This document shows, piece by piece, positions 23,401-35,068 of a DNA stretch of 64,000 nucleotides. The first letter of the stretch is position 1. Every line of letters starts with the position of its first letter. Position numbers and translations under genes: made by a program. Source of the DNA: Nipponacmea schrenckii (taxonomy: Eukaryota; Mollusca; Gastropoda; Lottiidae); assembly GCA_030562195.1 (NCBI GenBank), contig CM060199.1, forward strand, positions 17,628,338-17,692,337. Reading direction: 5' to 3'. Below the pieces are notes generated by a model. The model was not told where the DNA came from. It saw only the letters and a program-made list of their open reading frames with translations, and ran no database searches.

Positions 23401-24483
23401 TTAATTGTTATAAAGCATACACTTGAGCCTTGCTGTTTCACTTTTTAAAGCAGCAACTTCGACTCGTAATTTCAAGTTTTCTTGTTCAAGCAGGGCAGCT
23501 CGAATAGCAATTTCGTCTTCTTTCGCACGTCTCGCATCACGTGAACGCTTAGCCGCGTCGTTATTTTTACGCCGTCGTTCCCAATAGGCCTCATCTTTCT
23601 GTTCATCTGGTAGTGTGCGTGGTCGTCTTCGATTCGCACCAGAGGACCCACTCGTGCTACTGACCATGGTGGCACGTGCAGCTGCTAAATGAGGAGGTAG
23701 GGAGGGGATACCAGATGATGGTGATGTATTAGAATGATTAGGTGTGGTATGCGGTGTTGTGTCTCCGTTACTACTACTGCCGCTACTCGTGTTCCCATTG
23801 CTATGACCCGAGTGCTTCCCTCCATTCTTATCTCGTTCTCTTAACTGACTAAGTTGCTGCTTATACATGGACATTAATTCATCTGAACTGAGGCCAAGAC
23901 CTTGAAGAACGCTGGCGTCCATTCCTGGGAAGGGCATGTATCCTGGCATTCCATAATAACCTACGGGCATTGACAGGGCCTCTTTGGGATAAGCTTTAAA
24001 TGGACGGGAATTTTTCTGACCATTCATGGCAGATCTAGGATCCATCATGGCTACCACTGAAGCAGGGAGGTTGTTCAGCATGGCGGAGCCATTACCCATC
24101 ATACCTGGCAAGAGGCCCATGGCGGCCATTGCAGCAGCAGTTGGTGATTTAGTGAGATCGCCCCTTGAATCACGCGTGATTTCTCCCGGGGATGGAGCAT
24201 TAGAATGAAGTTCATGGGGGTCCGGAGACTCTGATTTAATATGAGGTAGATTTGAGCTGTTATATGAGGAACGCGAATCGTCACTTTCTGAATGGGTACG
24301 TTTTCGTTTCACTGAGAAATCAAGAGGTCCGTCTTGTCCCGCGTTGTCATCGGATGATCCGTATCCATTTTCTTCGAATTCCCTTTCCGATCCCCGATAT
24401 CTGCCGACACCATTTGATAATTTGTGACGACCGTTTATTTCTGGGCTTACACGTCTATGGTCGTATTCTTCTTGCTCCTCCAT
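23401..24483 (-). CDS. bZIP transcription factor, PAR/CES-2/Giant-like, 360 residues in one exon
   Basis: A nuclear DNA-binding protein that should dimerise through its zipper and bind PAR-type sites such as RTTAYGTAAY. The basic region at ~296-320 ([20 protein letters not shown], then [13 protein letters not shown]) has the PAR/E4BP4-group signature. The zipper has Leu at 332, 339, 346 and 353 in perfect heptads, preceded by Ile325, and the protein ends seven residues later. The rest is low-complexity and probably disordered: an acidic N-terminus, [10 protein letters not shown] at 53-62 (a PxDLS-like short motif next to basic residues, possibly CtBP-binding or nuclear import), a Met/Pro/Gly-rich middle with [11 protein letters not shown] (160-170), and a Ser/Asn/Thr tract (228-258). 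No PAR domain proper is evident, so CES-2/Giant-like is preferred to HLF/TEF. The frame is intact and intron-free; an acceptor lies 50 bp upstream of the ATG. Function is family-level inference. Confidence 0.92.
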   Translation of the reverse strand: MEEQEEYDHRRVSPEINGRHKLSNGVGRYRGSEREFEENGYGSSDDNAGQDGPLDFSVKRKRTHSESDDSRSSYNSSNLPHIKSESPDPHELHSNAPSPGEITRDSRGDLTKSPTAAAMAAMGLLPGMMGNGSAMLNNLPASVVAMMDPRSAMNGQKNSRPFKAYPKEALSMPVGYYGMPGYMPFPGMDASVLQGLGLSSDELMSMYKQQLSQLRERDKNGGKHSGHSNGNTSSGSSSNGDTTPHTTPNHSNTSPSSGIPSLPPHLAAARATMVSSTSGSSGANRRRPRTLPDEQKDEAYWERRRKNNDAAKRSRDARRAKEDEIAIRAALLEQENLKLRVEVAALKSETARLKCMLYNN

Positions 24484-24535
24484 TTTACTTCTGGTTTATA
24501 AGTTACAAGTTTTAATCCATTAATCTGATGATTCT
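24484..24535 (-). other. 5' UTR piece of the bZIP gene with splice acceptor
   Basis: Reading the minus strand toward the ATG, CTTTTATATTTTCAG precedes AATCATCAG. The AG is at 24535-24534 and the exon would begin at 24533. The pyrimidine-rich tract and CAG are a good acceptor, so the leader is probably spliced to a distant upstream exon. Confidence 0.55.
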
Positions 24536-24648
24536 GAAAATATAAAAGAATATTGAAGAGACATAGAGAAATGAAAATGGAAAATGGAAACAGCAGGTAA
24601 AATATTGAAATACAGGACTGCTGAAGAAGTTTAAAATATATCATTTAA

Positions 24649-24984
24649 AGGAAAGACGCGTCTGATAATGACCTCGGCCAATAAGAGTATATATATTTAT
24701 CAGTAAATATACCTGCTACCATAAATAACATACAAAATAAATATCCAAAAACTAGTAATTATCCACAAAAACAAAATACAATTTATTAGTGAAATACGCT
24801 TAATAAGTTGATTAAGCGTTTTTCATTTATTACTAAGTTGTTTACTGAGTTTGTGAGTTTTCCAGATACAAGGATTATGTTACTTTATGACACCATAAAG
24901 TTCATTGATGAATGAATATACATACTCATATTGACCATTATTGAGAACTTAAATATTATGTTCATTCTAAGACGCAGTATGACT
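24649..24984. mobile_element. TTAA-flanked MITE, copy 2 (336 bp)
   Basis: Flanked by TTAA at 24645-24648 and 24985-24988. The right end reads CTAAGACGCAGTATGACT; the left end is diverged (AGGAAAGACGCGTCTGATAA). The shared core includes GGCCAATAAGAG and the hairpin ACGCTTAATAAGTTGATTAAGCGT, as in copy 1. It sits just inside the inferred leader intron of the bZIP gene. Confidence 0.82.
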
Positions 24985-24988
24985 TTAA

Positions 24989-26689
24989 GAGGCATAGGCT
25001 AAAATGAATCATACAACTTAGTACATTTAAAAATATAATATTTTTAAAGAAAATTAATATTTGAAGATCGCATAGTTTGAAACTCTGAGTAATATATTTC
25101 ATTTTCGTTTTCATATCTATAACGATCTTCAATTGATTTAATTCAGCAGAAATAAAGAAATAAAGTTATATAATCAATTTATACATTTCAAAACAAAAAG
25201 TCATTTCTGAAAAGTGATACAGGCCACGAACTCATATATACATGTTTTATGGTTGTACAAACCTATGGTTGGTTACACGAAATTATACCATTTTAAAACG
25301 AACTGCCATATAAAGGTACAAGTATTAAATAATAAGAAAATCTAATCGTATTTACTTTTCCTATTCAATAAACAATTATATACCTGAATTTATTAAATCC
25401 AATAGGTGTATTTTCCTAGCCACGTATATATTTATAGAAACTTGTTGACTAAGTTTTGAAACTAAAATACCTTCAAAATATATGACTATCTCTTTATGTA
25501 TTCATATAAGTTATTATACAAAGAAATTGTGAGATTACGTAAAGACACGCGAATCAAACGAACTCTTTATAATATGTCAGGTCTAAAAATAGAATTGAGT
25601 GTAGGAGTGCTTTGGTTTGAATAATGAACCATATGAACCCGATTATAATACAAATTTATCCTGTATGGGCCTACGTGTTTATGACAAATGTCATAAAAGA
25701 TAATTTGCTTGGTGGGTTTTCCCTCTCAGAAGTGTCTTCCGTTATTTAACCATTGAAGGGTTTTCGTTGCCAAATGCTTTTACGTGGTTTGGGTAGGAAA
25801 GCGATAACGAGAGAATATTTTACAGCAGTTTTGCATCGAACTTGAAACCACATAATAAACCTCTGAGAATAACACAAACGGATACATTATAATGTGCATA
25901 GTATGGTTTTAATCACCGAAAAGCTAAATTTGATGGATTACAATCAGAAGAACTAAGGATATGTCGCCACCAATCCTAACATTACAGTTAGTAGTTTGAT
26001 CCTTATTAGGCCTACGTCTATTATGTTTATTGTTTATTAATCTGCGCTGATTTGATTGATCCGATATAGATATTGCATCATTTTGTGGGGTTCGAAGAAT
26101 AATTTGAGTCACAAATCGATACAAATTTAACGGAGCGCATAACATTAAAATTAATACCCCCCCCCCCCAAAAAAAAACTAGAAAACGTTATTCAAATCCT
26201 TCCAGTGCTTCAAAAGTTTCTTACGCGATGCTGACTTTTACTGTCACGTGCTGATCGGAATACAGTGGTGTTTGCGTGCAGATGTCATTATTACCAATCT
26301 ATTATGAAACAAACGAGATAAGGAATGATATGACGTCAGGATAACATTATCTTAGTATTATGATTATATTGATAAGAATTAAATTATAGTCATTATGACA
26401 ATATCACATGACAAACTAATATTACTCTTACATTATCCCTTTATCATATTAATTAAATCATTATCATGTAATATTTGAGATTTACCAAAAATTTCAGACT
26501 ATATATCATCATAATACCATATACCATACAATACCATCATGTAAAATAGAAGGCATTGTAACGATTGTTTGCTACATTGAAACATAATTCAAATTTAGGA
26601 TAACCTAATATTACATTTTAGCCACTTCTGACGAACGCAGCCGTTATAACATACTGTGTTCCAAAATTACAATATTACCTTTTAGAAAG
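24989..26689. other. No gene seen
   Basis: AT-rich. It has a C11/A9 homopolymer junction at about 26158-26178 and a full CRE TGACGTCA at 26331-26338; nothing else supported. Confidence 0.4.
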
Positions 26690-27420
26690 TTTAAAACATT
26701 CTTCCAAAAAGCTAGAAACATTCTTTTTAAAACTTGGGAAGCAGCCTCTTACACAGTTTGAAAAGCAGCCTCTGAGAAAACAACACTCTTTCCAGAAAAC
26801 TAGATAACAATCTCTTCTAAATCCTATAACACCGAGAACACTATATTAAAGAGCTTGTTAACAGTCTCTTGAAACGCAGGAAGACAAAGATCTCTTCAAC
26901 AAACTGAAAAAGTTCCCCTGAAAGATCGAAAACAGCTTCATTGAAAGATCTCAGAATGCTATAAAACAAAAGTATCTTCAGATTGCTGTAAAACAACAGT
27001 ATCTTCAGATTGCTGTAAAACAACAGTATCTTCAATGCTGGAAAACAACAGTATCTTCAGAATGCTCGAAAACAACGGTATCTTCAATGCTGGAAAACAA
27101 CAGTATCTTAAGACGGCTGGGAAACAACAGTATCTTCAGAATACTGGAAAACAAATGTATCCGGAATGTTGGAAAACAACAGTATCTGCAGAATGTTAGA
27201 AAAATGTGTCTGCAGAATGCTTAAAACCAGCAGTATCCGGAATGTTGGAAAAAAAAAGTATCTGCAGAATGTTGGAGACAACTATCTCTTCAAAATGCTG
27301 GAGAACAACAGTCTCTTAAACAGTCGCTCCAGAATACTGGAAAGCAATAGTCACTTCAGAATGCTAGAAAACAACAGTCTCTTCAGAATGCTGGAAAACA
27401 ACAGTCTTTATTGTTCAACA
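26690..27420. repeat. Degenerate ~27-bp minisatellite
   Basis: Units resemble GAATGCTGGAAAACAACAGT followed by ATCTTCA. They are most regular at 26950-27420 and decay to AACATTCTTCCAAAAAGCTAG-like forms on the left. The 90-codon frame through the array (MLENNS repeats) follows from the unit and is not a gene. Confidence 0.85.
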
Positions 27421-30012
27421 TCGATTAAAGTCTGTTAGTTTGTCAGTTTATCAAACTACAGATATCATTTATGTCGGTTCTTTTTGTATAGTAAGATTTA
27501 TTATGACTTCATCCAGCATCCAGAATCGAAGGAAGTCGCCAATAAAACATGGTATATTGAGCTTTCATAATCAGATTTATGTCATGTCGTTTTGTCAGGC
27601 CATATCTTTCGTTACAAGAAAAACATTGATGCGCACTGCACATTTTTAATAAAACTTACCCTTATAAAAACCTCGAGTGTAAAATCTTAACAAGAACAAA
27701 TGGTATTGTTCTCGAATATTATGATCTGAAAATTCTCATGATTTGATCTTGCTATTATATAGTTCAGAATGTCTAGAAATTTCTTAGAAGGTAAGATTTA
27801 GGATTAGTTGAACTCTGCTGTTATTCCAGCAAACAGTTTTTTTTTTCTCATCTCCAGAAAGTTCCACTTAGGCGATTACAACAATATGTCATGTTAAAGT
27901 CCATTGAATAGAGCACGCAGTCCGTTACATAACAATTATTTTTGTATTACATATTCGCCTACCTGTTGACAATTATTTTGATAAGAAATCCTAAAATAGC
28001 TCTTTTTAAAAAAGCCATACAATAGAAAACAAAATTCTTACATTAAATTTTTAAAAAATCCAATAGATAAAACTGGAATATCAAGTACAGGTGGACCAGT
28101 GTACATAGGAACGTCATCAACTGTACTTCAAACAATGTAGCCGATCTGTTGTTCGTATAAAGTATAAATAGTGCTGTTATATCATAAGATAACAATAGTT
28201 GCTCCTTATCCAATCAACTATTTGCATATACCGGTATTATTTCATATGTGACGTATTCATCAAGCTTGTTTCAATCGAACGAGGCTATTTCTATCTCGTA
28301 ATAAAATTGTTCAGCACTACTGCGCAATCAAACTGATAGTGGCACGCCAGCTAGCAACATACGGCATAGCCATCATAATAGCACTGACCGATCAATTTTC
28401 ATGAACATGATCAGGGCAATCTCATTCAGAGTTCATAATTATGATCCATCGTCCCCATTGACACTAGTAACAGGACAATACTATACAAGATCATTATCAT
28501 TACACAATACGACAAGAGATCTATCTCACGTCCACGTTCCAAATTAATGAAACTTATCGATAACTTGATCTATATTGTGGATCCGCTGCGTATATGAATG
28601 ACTTTCTAAAAAATCTATATCTTATGTAAATCACTTGAAAAATTTGGTCTGAATAACTTTCAAATTTGTATAGCATATTATATTATTTTTAAATTAACAT
28701 CAGTTCAACAAATTCTGCTTCTTAAAATTATTTTAATAATTTTGTAAAAATTTATGTCACCCTTCATGAAAGTCAACAGAAAATGTATTTAGTTATAAAT
28801 AACTCATATGAACTTCCTAACAAATCATGACATAAAGAAATTATAATGAATGACCTAACCTTCCTTAAAGTGAGCAACTTTCCTCTTTGAAAATGATGTC
28901 ATTTAAAATCCGTAATGGAATTTGGAAGAAACTATATACAAATATTACAATTCATTTCCGCCACTGTATAAAAAAGATTTTGAAATGACGACTTAATAGT
29001 CACTGTGATATGCCATTCTATTGAATCATAGACCAACTGGATGTCAGATTACGGGTAATAGATAAAGAACCCTGTGGACCAGACATAGGCCTACAAATAT
29101 ACGACTAGGGGTTTGTCCCTTTTTGGCAAGATGAGTTATTATACATATATACATAAATATATACACGATAACATTTCAATATTGACAATAACAACGATAA
29201 TATACTATTGCGTCCTTAGCAACGATATTATTTTCAACACTGTGTAATAAGTAAGCTAATGTATGCGTGATGACGTAAAGTTTACAGTACTATAGTACTG
29301 TACAATAATAAATATTATATACTACTATTGAATTACTAAGGAGTGGTTTTTAAAATATTTACTATGGTTAAGTAAGTCAGGGCCGTAGTTAAACATTTAT
29401 TGAATTTTAACTACAGAGCCACGTAATACATAACACTTCGATTAAAGGATTAAAAGTACACTAGAACTAGGTCAAATATTAAATATTTGAAACAAAATGT
29501 GAAAAACAAAATATTATATAAATATCATTAGCGAAGACTTTGGTAACGTAGAAGTTCATTAAAATATCAAATCAATTGAATGTGTCAGGCCGTTGCGTTA
29601 CTTATTAAATTATATATTCGAGCACAAAAACAAATACATGTATATATATATATGTAGGTAAAGATACAGGACAATAAGTAGGCTACTTGCTTTACTTTGT
29701 AAAATATATAAGTAACAAGTGTTGTCATCAATTCCTGGTAAACTGAAACACTTAATCCATTATCTATTATATATAAAGATATGAAAAATAGCCAATAATA
29801 TTAAATAAAATGAATATTACTATGCTTATGGTAATTATTAGAAAGAGGAAAGCTATCAAATAAGAATATTCATTGTTCAATATTCATATTTAATGAACAT
29901 TATGTACATAATGATCACAAAGGACATATACAATTGTTAAGTATAACATCAAATATTGAATGCAAATAACTATAACTATGGCATGCCTAAATATCCAGAT
30001 GTTTTGATTTGG
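27421..30012. other. No gene seen
   Basis: AT-rich; contains a (TA)n run near 29637-29655. No exon, RNA gene or mobile element could be supported. Confidence 0.4.
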
Positions 30013-30039
30013 TTTTTTTTTTTTTTTTTTTTTTTTTTT
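30013..30039. repeat. Poly(T) run, 27 bases
   Basis: An uninterrupted T run directly before CGCACCGAG. It could be a retroposon A-tail on the minus strand, but the sequence beyond it matches nothing I can name. Confidence 0.85.
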
Positions 30040-30437
30040 CGCACCGAGAAGGTCGTACACGTAACACGTGTGCATCCAATATAGTTATACGGGACATAAC
30101 GCTGTGCTTAGTCACTCAAGTGAAGAGAAATTGAAATTAGATTACCGCATGGCTGAATAAAATGGTACATTTAAATGTTTCATGATTGGATGCTAAGTTT
30201 CAATTAAGCACTGTTGTTTGTGCTATCAACAAATAACCTTCAGCAAGATCAGCATTGAAATAAAAGATACATAGCAAACCGCAGCACTTAACAAAATATA
30301 CGAAGGGTACTGGTTTTGTTTCAATGAAATGAGAACGATTGTTAAATACTATAAATGCTTATTTTAAACATTGAATTGTCATCTCCATTACCACAATAAG
30401 TTGTCCTGGTAGTAGGTTTATTTTTTAAACGGCATGA

Positions 30438-30642
30438 ATTAGTCATCGTTCAGATGCCAAGGAGGCCGCGTGTGCTACAGAATGTGGCCAAAAAAGATTC
30501 CTAGACAGTTGGAAATCACCAAAAAAAAAAAAACAAGAATGCTAATGCAACTGTCCTGGCGAATTCCCACCTTACTGCACATTACATGGCGTTGTTCGGC
30601 GTTAAAGTATTGGACGTAAAACTCCATTTAGTTCATTTCATG
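30438..30642 (+). mobile_element. SINE fragment (3' body and tail), plus strand
   Basis: Matches the SINE at 50506 from the TAGTCATTCGGATG block onward: GAGGCCGCGTGTGCTACAG, GACAGTTGGAAATC, CTGTCCTGGC, CATTACATGGCGTTG and GGACGTAAAACTCCATT in the same order, with one deletion and an expanded A run. The tRNA head is missing. Confidence 0.82.
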
Positions 30643-31252
30643 AATTTATCAATTGAAGAATGTACTGGATGTTACCTCTTAGAAGTAGAACATAAGAAAT
30701 CAAACTATTTACCACTTATCCGGAAAGTACTTATATTTATACTAGGTCTATTATTAATTATCGATTCATCCTCTTCTTACATCATTTGTTTTCATCGAAT
30801 AAGGAAGGGAGTGTTGAGTCATGGATCACTATGCAGTGTGGAATGTATTAATTGAGAGAAAACTGTCGTGATAAAAATGGGGATTGAGGGGGGCGTTTAT
30901 AACCAAACGGACACACGGAAAAACGGACACGGGTAGACGAGAATGAACTTAAATTCAAAAATATAATGTGAACACAAAGTTCCACAAAATTCTAATCAAG
31001 GGAAATTTGGTTCGCAAAAGGACTGTTTTTGTCAAGCAAGGTACATATGAGATACAATATATCGTCGCTCCAAATAAGTCGAAAAACATTTTTTCTCAAA
31101 GATATAGACTAATAAGAGCTTTAATAATGAAAAATTGCTTTCATTTTCATTTCAGGAGTATTTTTCTTTTGATAACTAATTCGTTATCTTGCTGAAACCA
31201 TTGCATTATGACCCTCATGTACTTTGTAATTCAATATTCATATTATTTCGTT
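30643..31252. other. No gene seen
   Basis: Short open frames at 30586-30855 and 30968-31195 partly overlap repeat sequence and have no recognisable domain. A small ACGGACAC-type direct repeat lies near 30905-30935. Confidence 0.4.
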
Positions 31253-31256
31253 TTAA

Positions 31257-31584
31257 AGGGATGATAGTTCTTAGAATCAACATCAAATTTGAAAATATTA
31301 AACTTGGCCAATAAGAGCTCTATTCAACAGTAAATATACTTATATACATAACTAACATAAACCAATAAATAAATATCCGAAAAAATAAGTAATTATCATT
31401 AAAGATGCATTTGATTATTGAAAAACGCCTAGTAAATTGATTTAGCGTTTTTCAAAAGTGACAGTTTTCATTTCAAGATTTGAAGGGATTCTGTTACTTT
31501 ATGACACCAGGTAGGCTCAAGAAGTCTCAATTGCTCATATTGGCATTTTTGAGAACTATGTTCATTCTTAGACGCAGTATCCCT
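31257..31584. mobile_element. TTAA-flanked MITE, copy 3 (328 bp)
   Basis: TTAA at 31253-31256 and 31585-31588 flank ends AGGGATGATAGTTCTTAGAA and, on the other strand, AGGGATACTGCGTCTAAGAA. The interior has GGCCAATAAGAGCTCTATT and the hairpin AACGCCTAGTAAATTGATTTAGCGTT. Confidence 0.87.
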
Positions 31585-31786
31585 TTAAAAACGAAAATGT
31601 TACATAAACATGATTTATTCCAAGGACTGCTTATGCCAATCCCTATTTTTTGTAACGTATTTTAACATCTGTTAGAAGACCTAATATCAGTTTCTGAAAT
31701 TTTATTGTCGCCGCCGTTGTTGACAATGTTATTTACGAGTTCGATGACGTTATAAATCCATCAGCTTATTATCATAATAATATCTA

Positions 31787-32152
31787 GTCCGAAACTTGCT
31801 GACTCTATTCCCAGCCTCTGATGGCTATTTGGACGCGGGTGCGGGGATTTTAAACGCAATGAAATGAAATGAATTGGCGACTGAGCGACTGAAATTCTTG
31901 AAAAAAACTTTGACGCAACCATAGGCGTGACATGCGTGGTGTAGGGGGGATAATGATTGAACTACAAAACACCCATCTTTCCAAATATATCGAGGTTTGG
32001 TCGATTCGAGGTATGAAAATACGTTTAAAAAACCCACACCCACGGAGGTGCGGAATATCCCAAGTTTTTGGTGCCTAGTATTTCTGACTCTCCTCCAGCC
32101 ATCTGTCCAAATAGCTATCAGAGGCTGGGAATAGAGTCAGCAAGTTTCGGAC
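31787..32152. mobile_element. Tc1/mariner-type MITE (366 bp) with 48-bp inverted repeats
   Basis: The left arm 31787-31834 starts GTCCGAAACTTGCTGACTCT and the right arm 32105-32152 is its reverse complement with a single mismatch over 48 bp. TA at 31785-31786 and 32153-32154 is the likely target duplication. The interior shows no transposase; a 72-codon minus-strand open frame is not recognisable. The high arm identity suggests fairly recent activity. Confidence 0.9.
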
Positions 32153-32154
32153 TA

Positions 32155-33854
32155 AATTATATCAGCTACAGATAAAAAATAAAAATCAGTTTCTGATAAT
32201 CGTAAGGAAACAGTCAACCTTGTCAAGTTTGCAAGCAATAAAATAAACACAACCATCGTTTAAGAACAACGCCATAAGCACACGGGGCACAGTAATTCAA
32301 TCAACAACCGCAGAATTGCACATTGTTTAACGAAGAACCACATAGTATCTGTATCTTCCAATGGACCTAATCGTCGCAGGAAGTAAAAAGTAAAAGTAAC
32401 TATAATGTTTCGTGCCATGTACACTGGTTTACAGTATACCATTTCAATGACAGATTCAGAAACTCTATTTTACCAATTATTAACCCAAATTAAATCTCTT
32501 GACATTTCCTTGTGTTTTGACGTTTCAAAAAGAAATTTGATATTAAATCGAAACCACACCTCATTTCCGTATCAAACTAAACGACCTCTTCCCTTTTTAA
32601 CACTGACTATACAGAAATATATTTTAATCAACTTGGAAAATAACAAATGACGTATCACTTCTTTTTATATAAATTATTCAAAAATCTATTTCAATCAATT
32701 TTGACGATTGGTGAGGTAAAAGCATTTAAATAACGACCTCGAAGATGCGATAACACCCTTTTATATACGATGCCAGTGATGATGATCACATGAATGCCGT
32801 AAAGGTGAACAATGTGTTGAATAACATGGACAAAGCATTAAATATTAAAGGAATTGCTGAGAACTTGCTGGATTCGGATGCACCATGATCTAGCAGGAAT
32901 AAACATAACAGGCATCATGCCACTACCCGCATGTAGCTAAATGGATCGCTCGGTATTTTAATCCCATTCCGTATCCGCGTTCTGCGTTCTGCATGTCTGG
33001 TAAACGTAGTCTAAATACATGTATGTTTTCATTCTTCAGTAAAATTAATTCAGCGACCAATAATTATTCCCTCCCTGCATCTTAGAAATTTTAAAAGGGC
33101 GCGATTGGTGTTCAAATCTGTGAATCAGAGCAATTCGATTGATGGATTAGTTTGAGATTCTGATAAACAATCATGGAGAATCATACGAAACAGCATATTC
33201 TGACCCCATGGACTTGTTCAATTGGCTACATTGACACCCAAATCCCAGATTGTCGTCAATTTGTCCATATTGTAGAACGAACTGAAGTTCTAAATGTGTT
33301 TTATTTTTCTTCAAGTAATGTAATGGTAATATACATCCGAAAACTATACATGAAGTTAACGTCTTTTTGAGCTAACGAGGAACACCACACAGTTTGCAAT
33401 GATGGAAAGTAATGTTACTATATAGGCTAACAACAAACCGAATCTACATGTACCTTTTATCTACTTAATACAAAAAGGGTTGGTTTTTTTTTTCGTGTCA
33501 CATGTGCCCTATTCGGTATAGCGAATGTCAGTACAGTAACTATGGAGTCATTTTAAGGTAAAAAAAAAAAAAGATTTAAAAGTGACAATACGATTGATTA
33601 TAAAATACATAAGGAAAATAGAAGACAATAGTGAAAAATATAAAAAAACACAGTTTTAATCCAATCATGCATTAATCAAGGTGTGTAAAAGTATGCCAAA
33701 ATTTCCATTATGACGTCAATAAAAATGAAGTAACCGCAAAAATGTAACTATTACGTCAATATTCCCTTGGCAGGTTGTTATATTATCCCGACGATTTCCC
33801 CCGGGGTGGATACAAAAATCGAACAGGAAAACATGAAAGTGGTATTCAGCAAGG
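32155..33854. other. No gene seen
   Basis: AT-rich, with CRE-like TATGACGTCAAT near 33710 and ACGTCA near 33747; no exon supported. Confidence 0.4.
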
Positions 33855-34950
33855 AACCTAATCAAAATATTCCTTCTTTCCAACTAATCAAAATATTCCT
33901 TCTTTGCGACTATTCAAAATAATCCTTCTTTGCAACTATTCAAAATATGCCTTCTTTATATCTAATCAATATATTCCTTCTTTATATCTAATCAATATAT
34001 TCCTTCTTTACAACTAATCAAAATAGTCCTTCTTTGCAACTAATCAAAATATGCCTTCTTCACAACTAATCAACAGATGAGTTATTTATAACTTATCATG
34101 CCTTCTTTACAACTAATCAAAATATTCCTTCTTTGCAACTAATCAAAATATGCCTTCTTCACAAGTAATCAACATATGACTTATTTATAAATTTCCATGT
34201 CTTCTTTCCAACTAATCAATATATTCCTGCTTTACAACTAATCAATATATTCCTTCTTTACAACTAATCAAAATATTCCTTCTTTGCAACTAATAAAAAT
34301 GTGCCTTCTTTGCAACTAATCAAAATGTGCCTTTTTTATAACTAATCAATATATTCCTTCTTTACAACTAATCAAAATATTCCTTCTTTGCAACTAATCA
34401 AAATATGCCTTCTTTATATCTAATCAATATATTCCTTCTTTACAACTAATCAAAATATTCCTTCTTTGCAACTAATCAAAATATGATTTCTTTATAACTA
34501 ATCAAAATATGCCTTCTTTATATCTAATCAATATATTCCTTATTTACAACTAATCAAAATATGCCTTCTTTATATCTAATCAAAATATGCCTTCTTTATA
34601 TCTAATCAATATATTCCTTATTTACAACTAATCAATATATCCCTTCTTTATGACTAATCAAAATATGCCTTCTTTATATCTAATCAATATATTCCTTCTT
34701 TACAACTAATCAATACATCCCTTCTTTATGACTAATCAAAATATGCCTTCTTTATATCTCATCAATATATTCCTTCTTTACAACTAATCAATATATCCCT
34801 TCTTTGCAACTATTCAAAATATTCCTTCTTTACAACTAATCAAAATATGCCTTCTTTATATCTAATCAAAATATGCCTTCTTTATAACTTATCAATATAT
34901 TCCTTCTTTATAACTAATCAATATATTCCTTACTTATAACAAAATTTTGT
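33855..34950. repeat. 26-bp minisatellite, about 40 units
   Basis: Units are AAAATATTCCTTCTTTGCAA followed by CTAATC, with regular variants (ATATGCC, TTTATATCTAATC, TTTACAACTAATC). A few longer interruptions (near 34075 and 34185) each contain TGACTTATTTATAA or a close form, so a longer block has been duplicated as well. Confidence 0.95.
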
Positions 34951-35005
34951 AACTAAATAAAATATGTCTTCCTGAAAAATCTATGTATGAAATATGCCTG
35001 CCTCT

Positions 35006-35068
35006 AGAGTATACCACCGTCTTCATTAAAGTCCAGAAGAGTGAGACGTAAAGCATCACTCCATTATA
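35006..35068 (+). mobile_element. SINE tail relic
   Basis: GTCTTCATTAAAGTCCAGAA followed by GAGTGAGACGTAAAGCATCA matches the GTCTTCATTAGCCC...GCAGAAGAGTAGGACGTAAAAC tail of the intact SINE. Confidence 0.6.

Noticed and set aside
24026..24515. Plus-strand and alternate-frame open frames opposite the bZIP and DNAJC11 genes
   Set aside because: Shadows of the well-supported minus-strand coding sequences.
27166..27438. 90-codon frame with MLENNS repeats
   Set aside because: Produced by the ~27-bp minisatellite.
30013..30039. Poly(T) as the A-tail of a processed pseudogene on the minus strand
   Set aside because: No protein-like sequence is readable beyond the run, and no target duplication was found.
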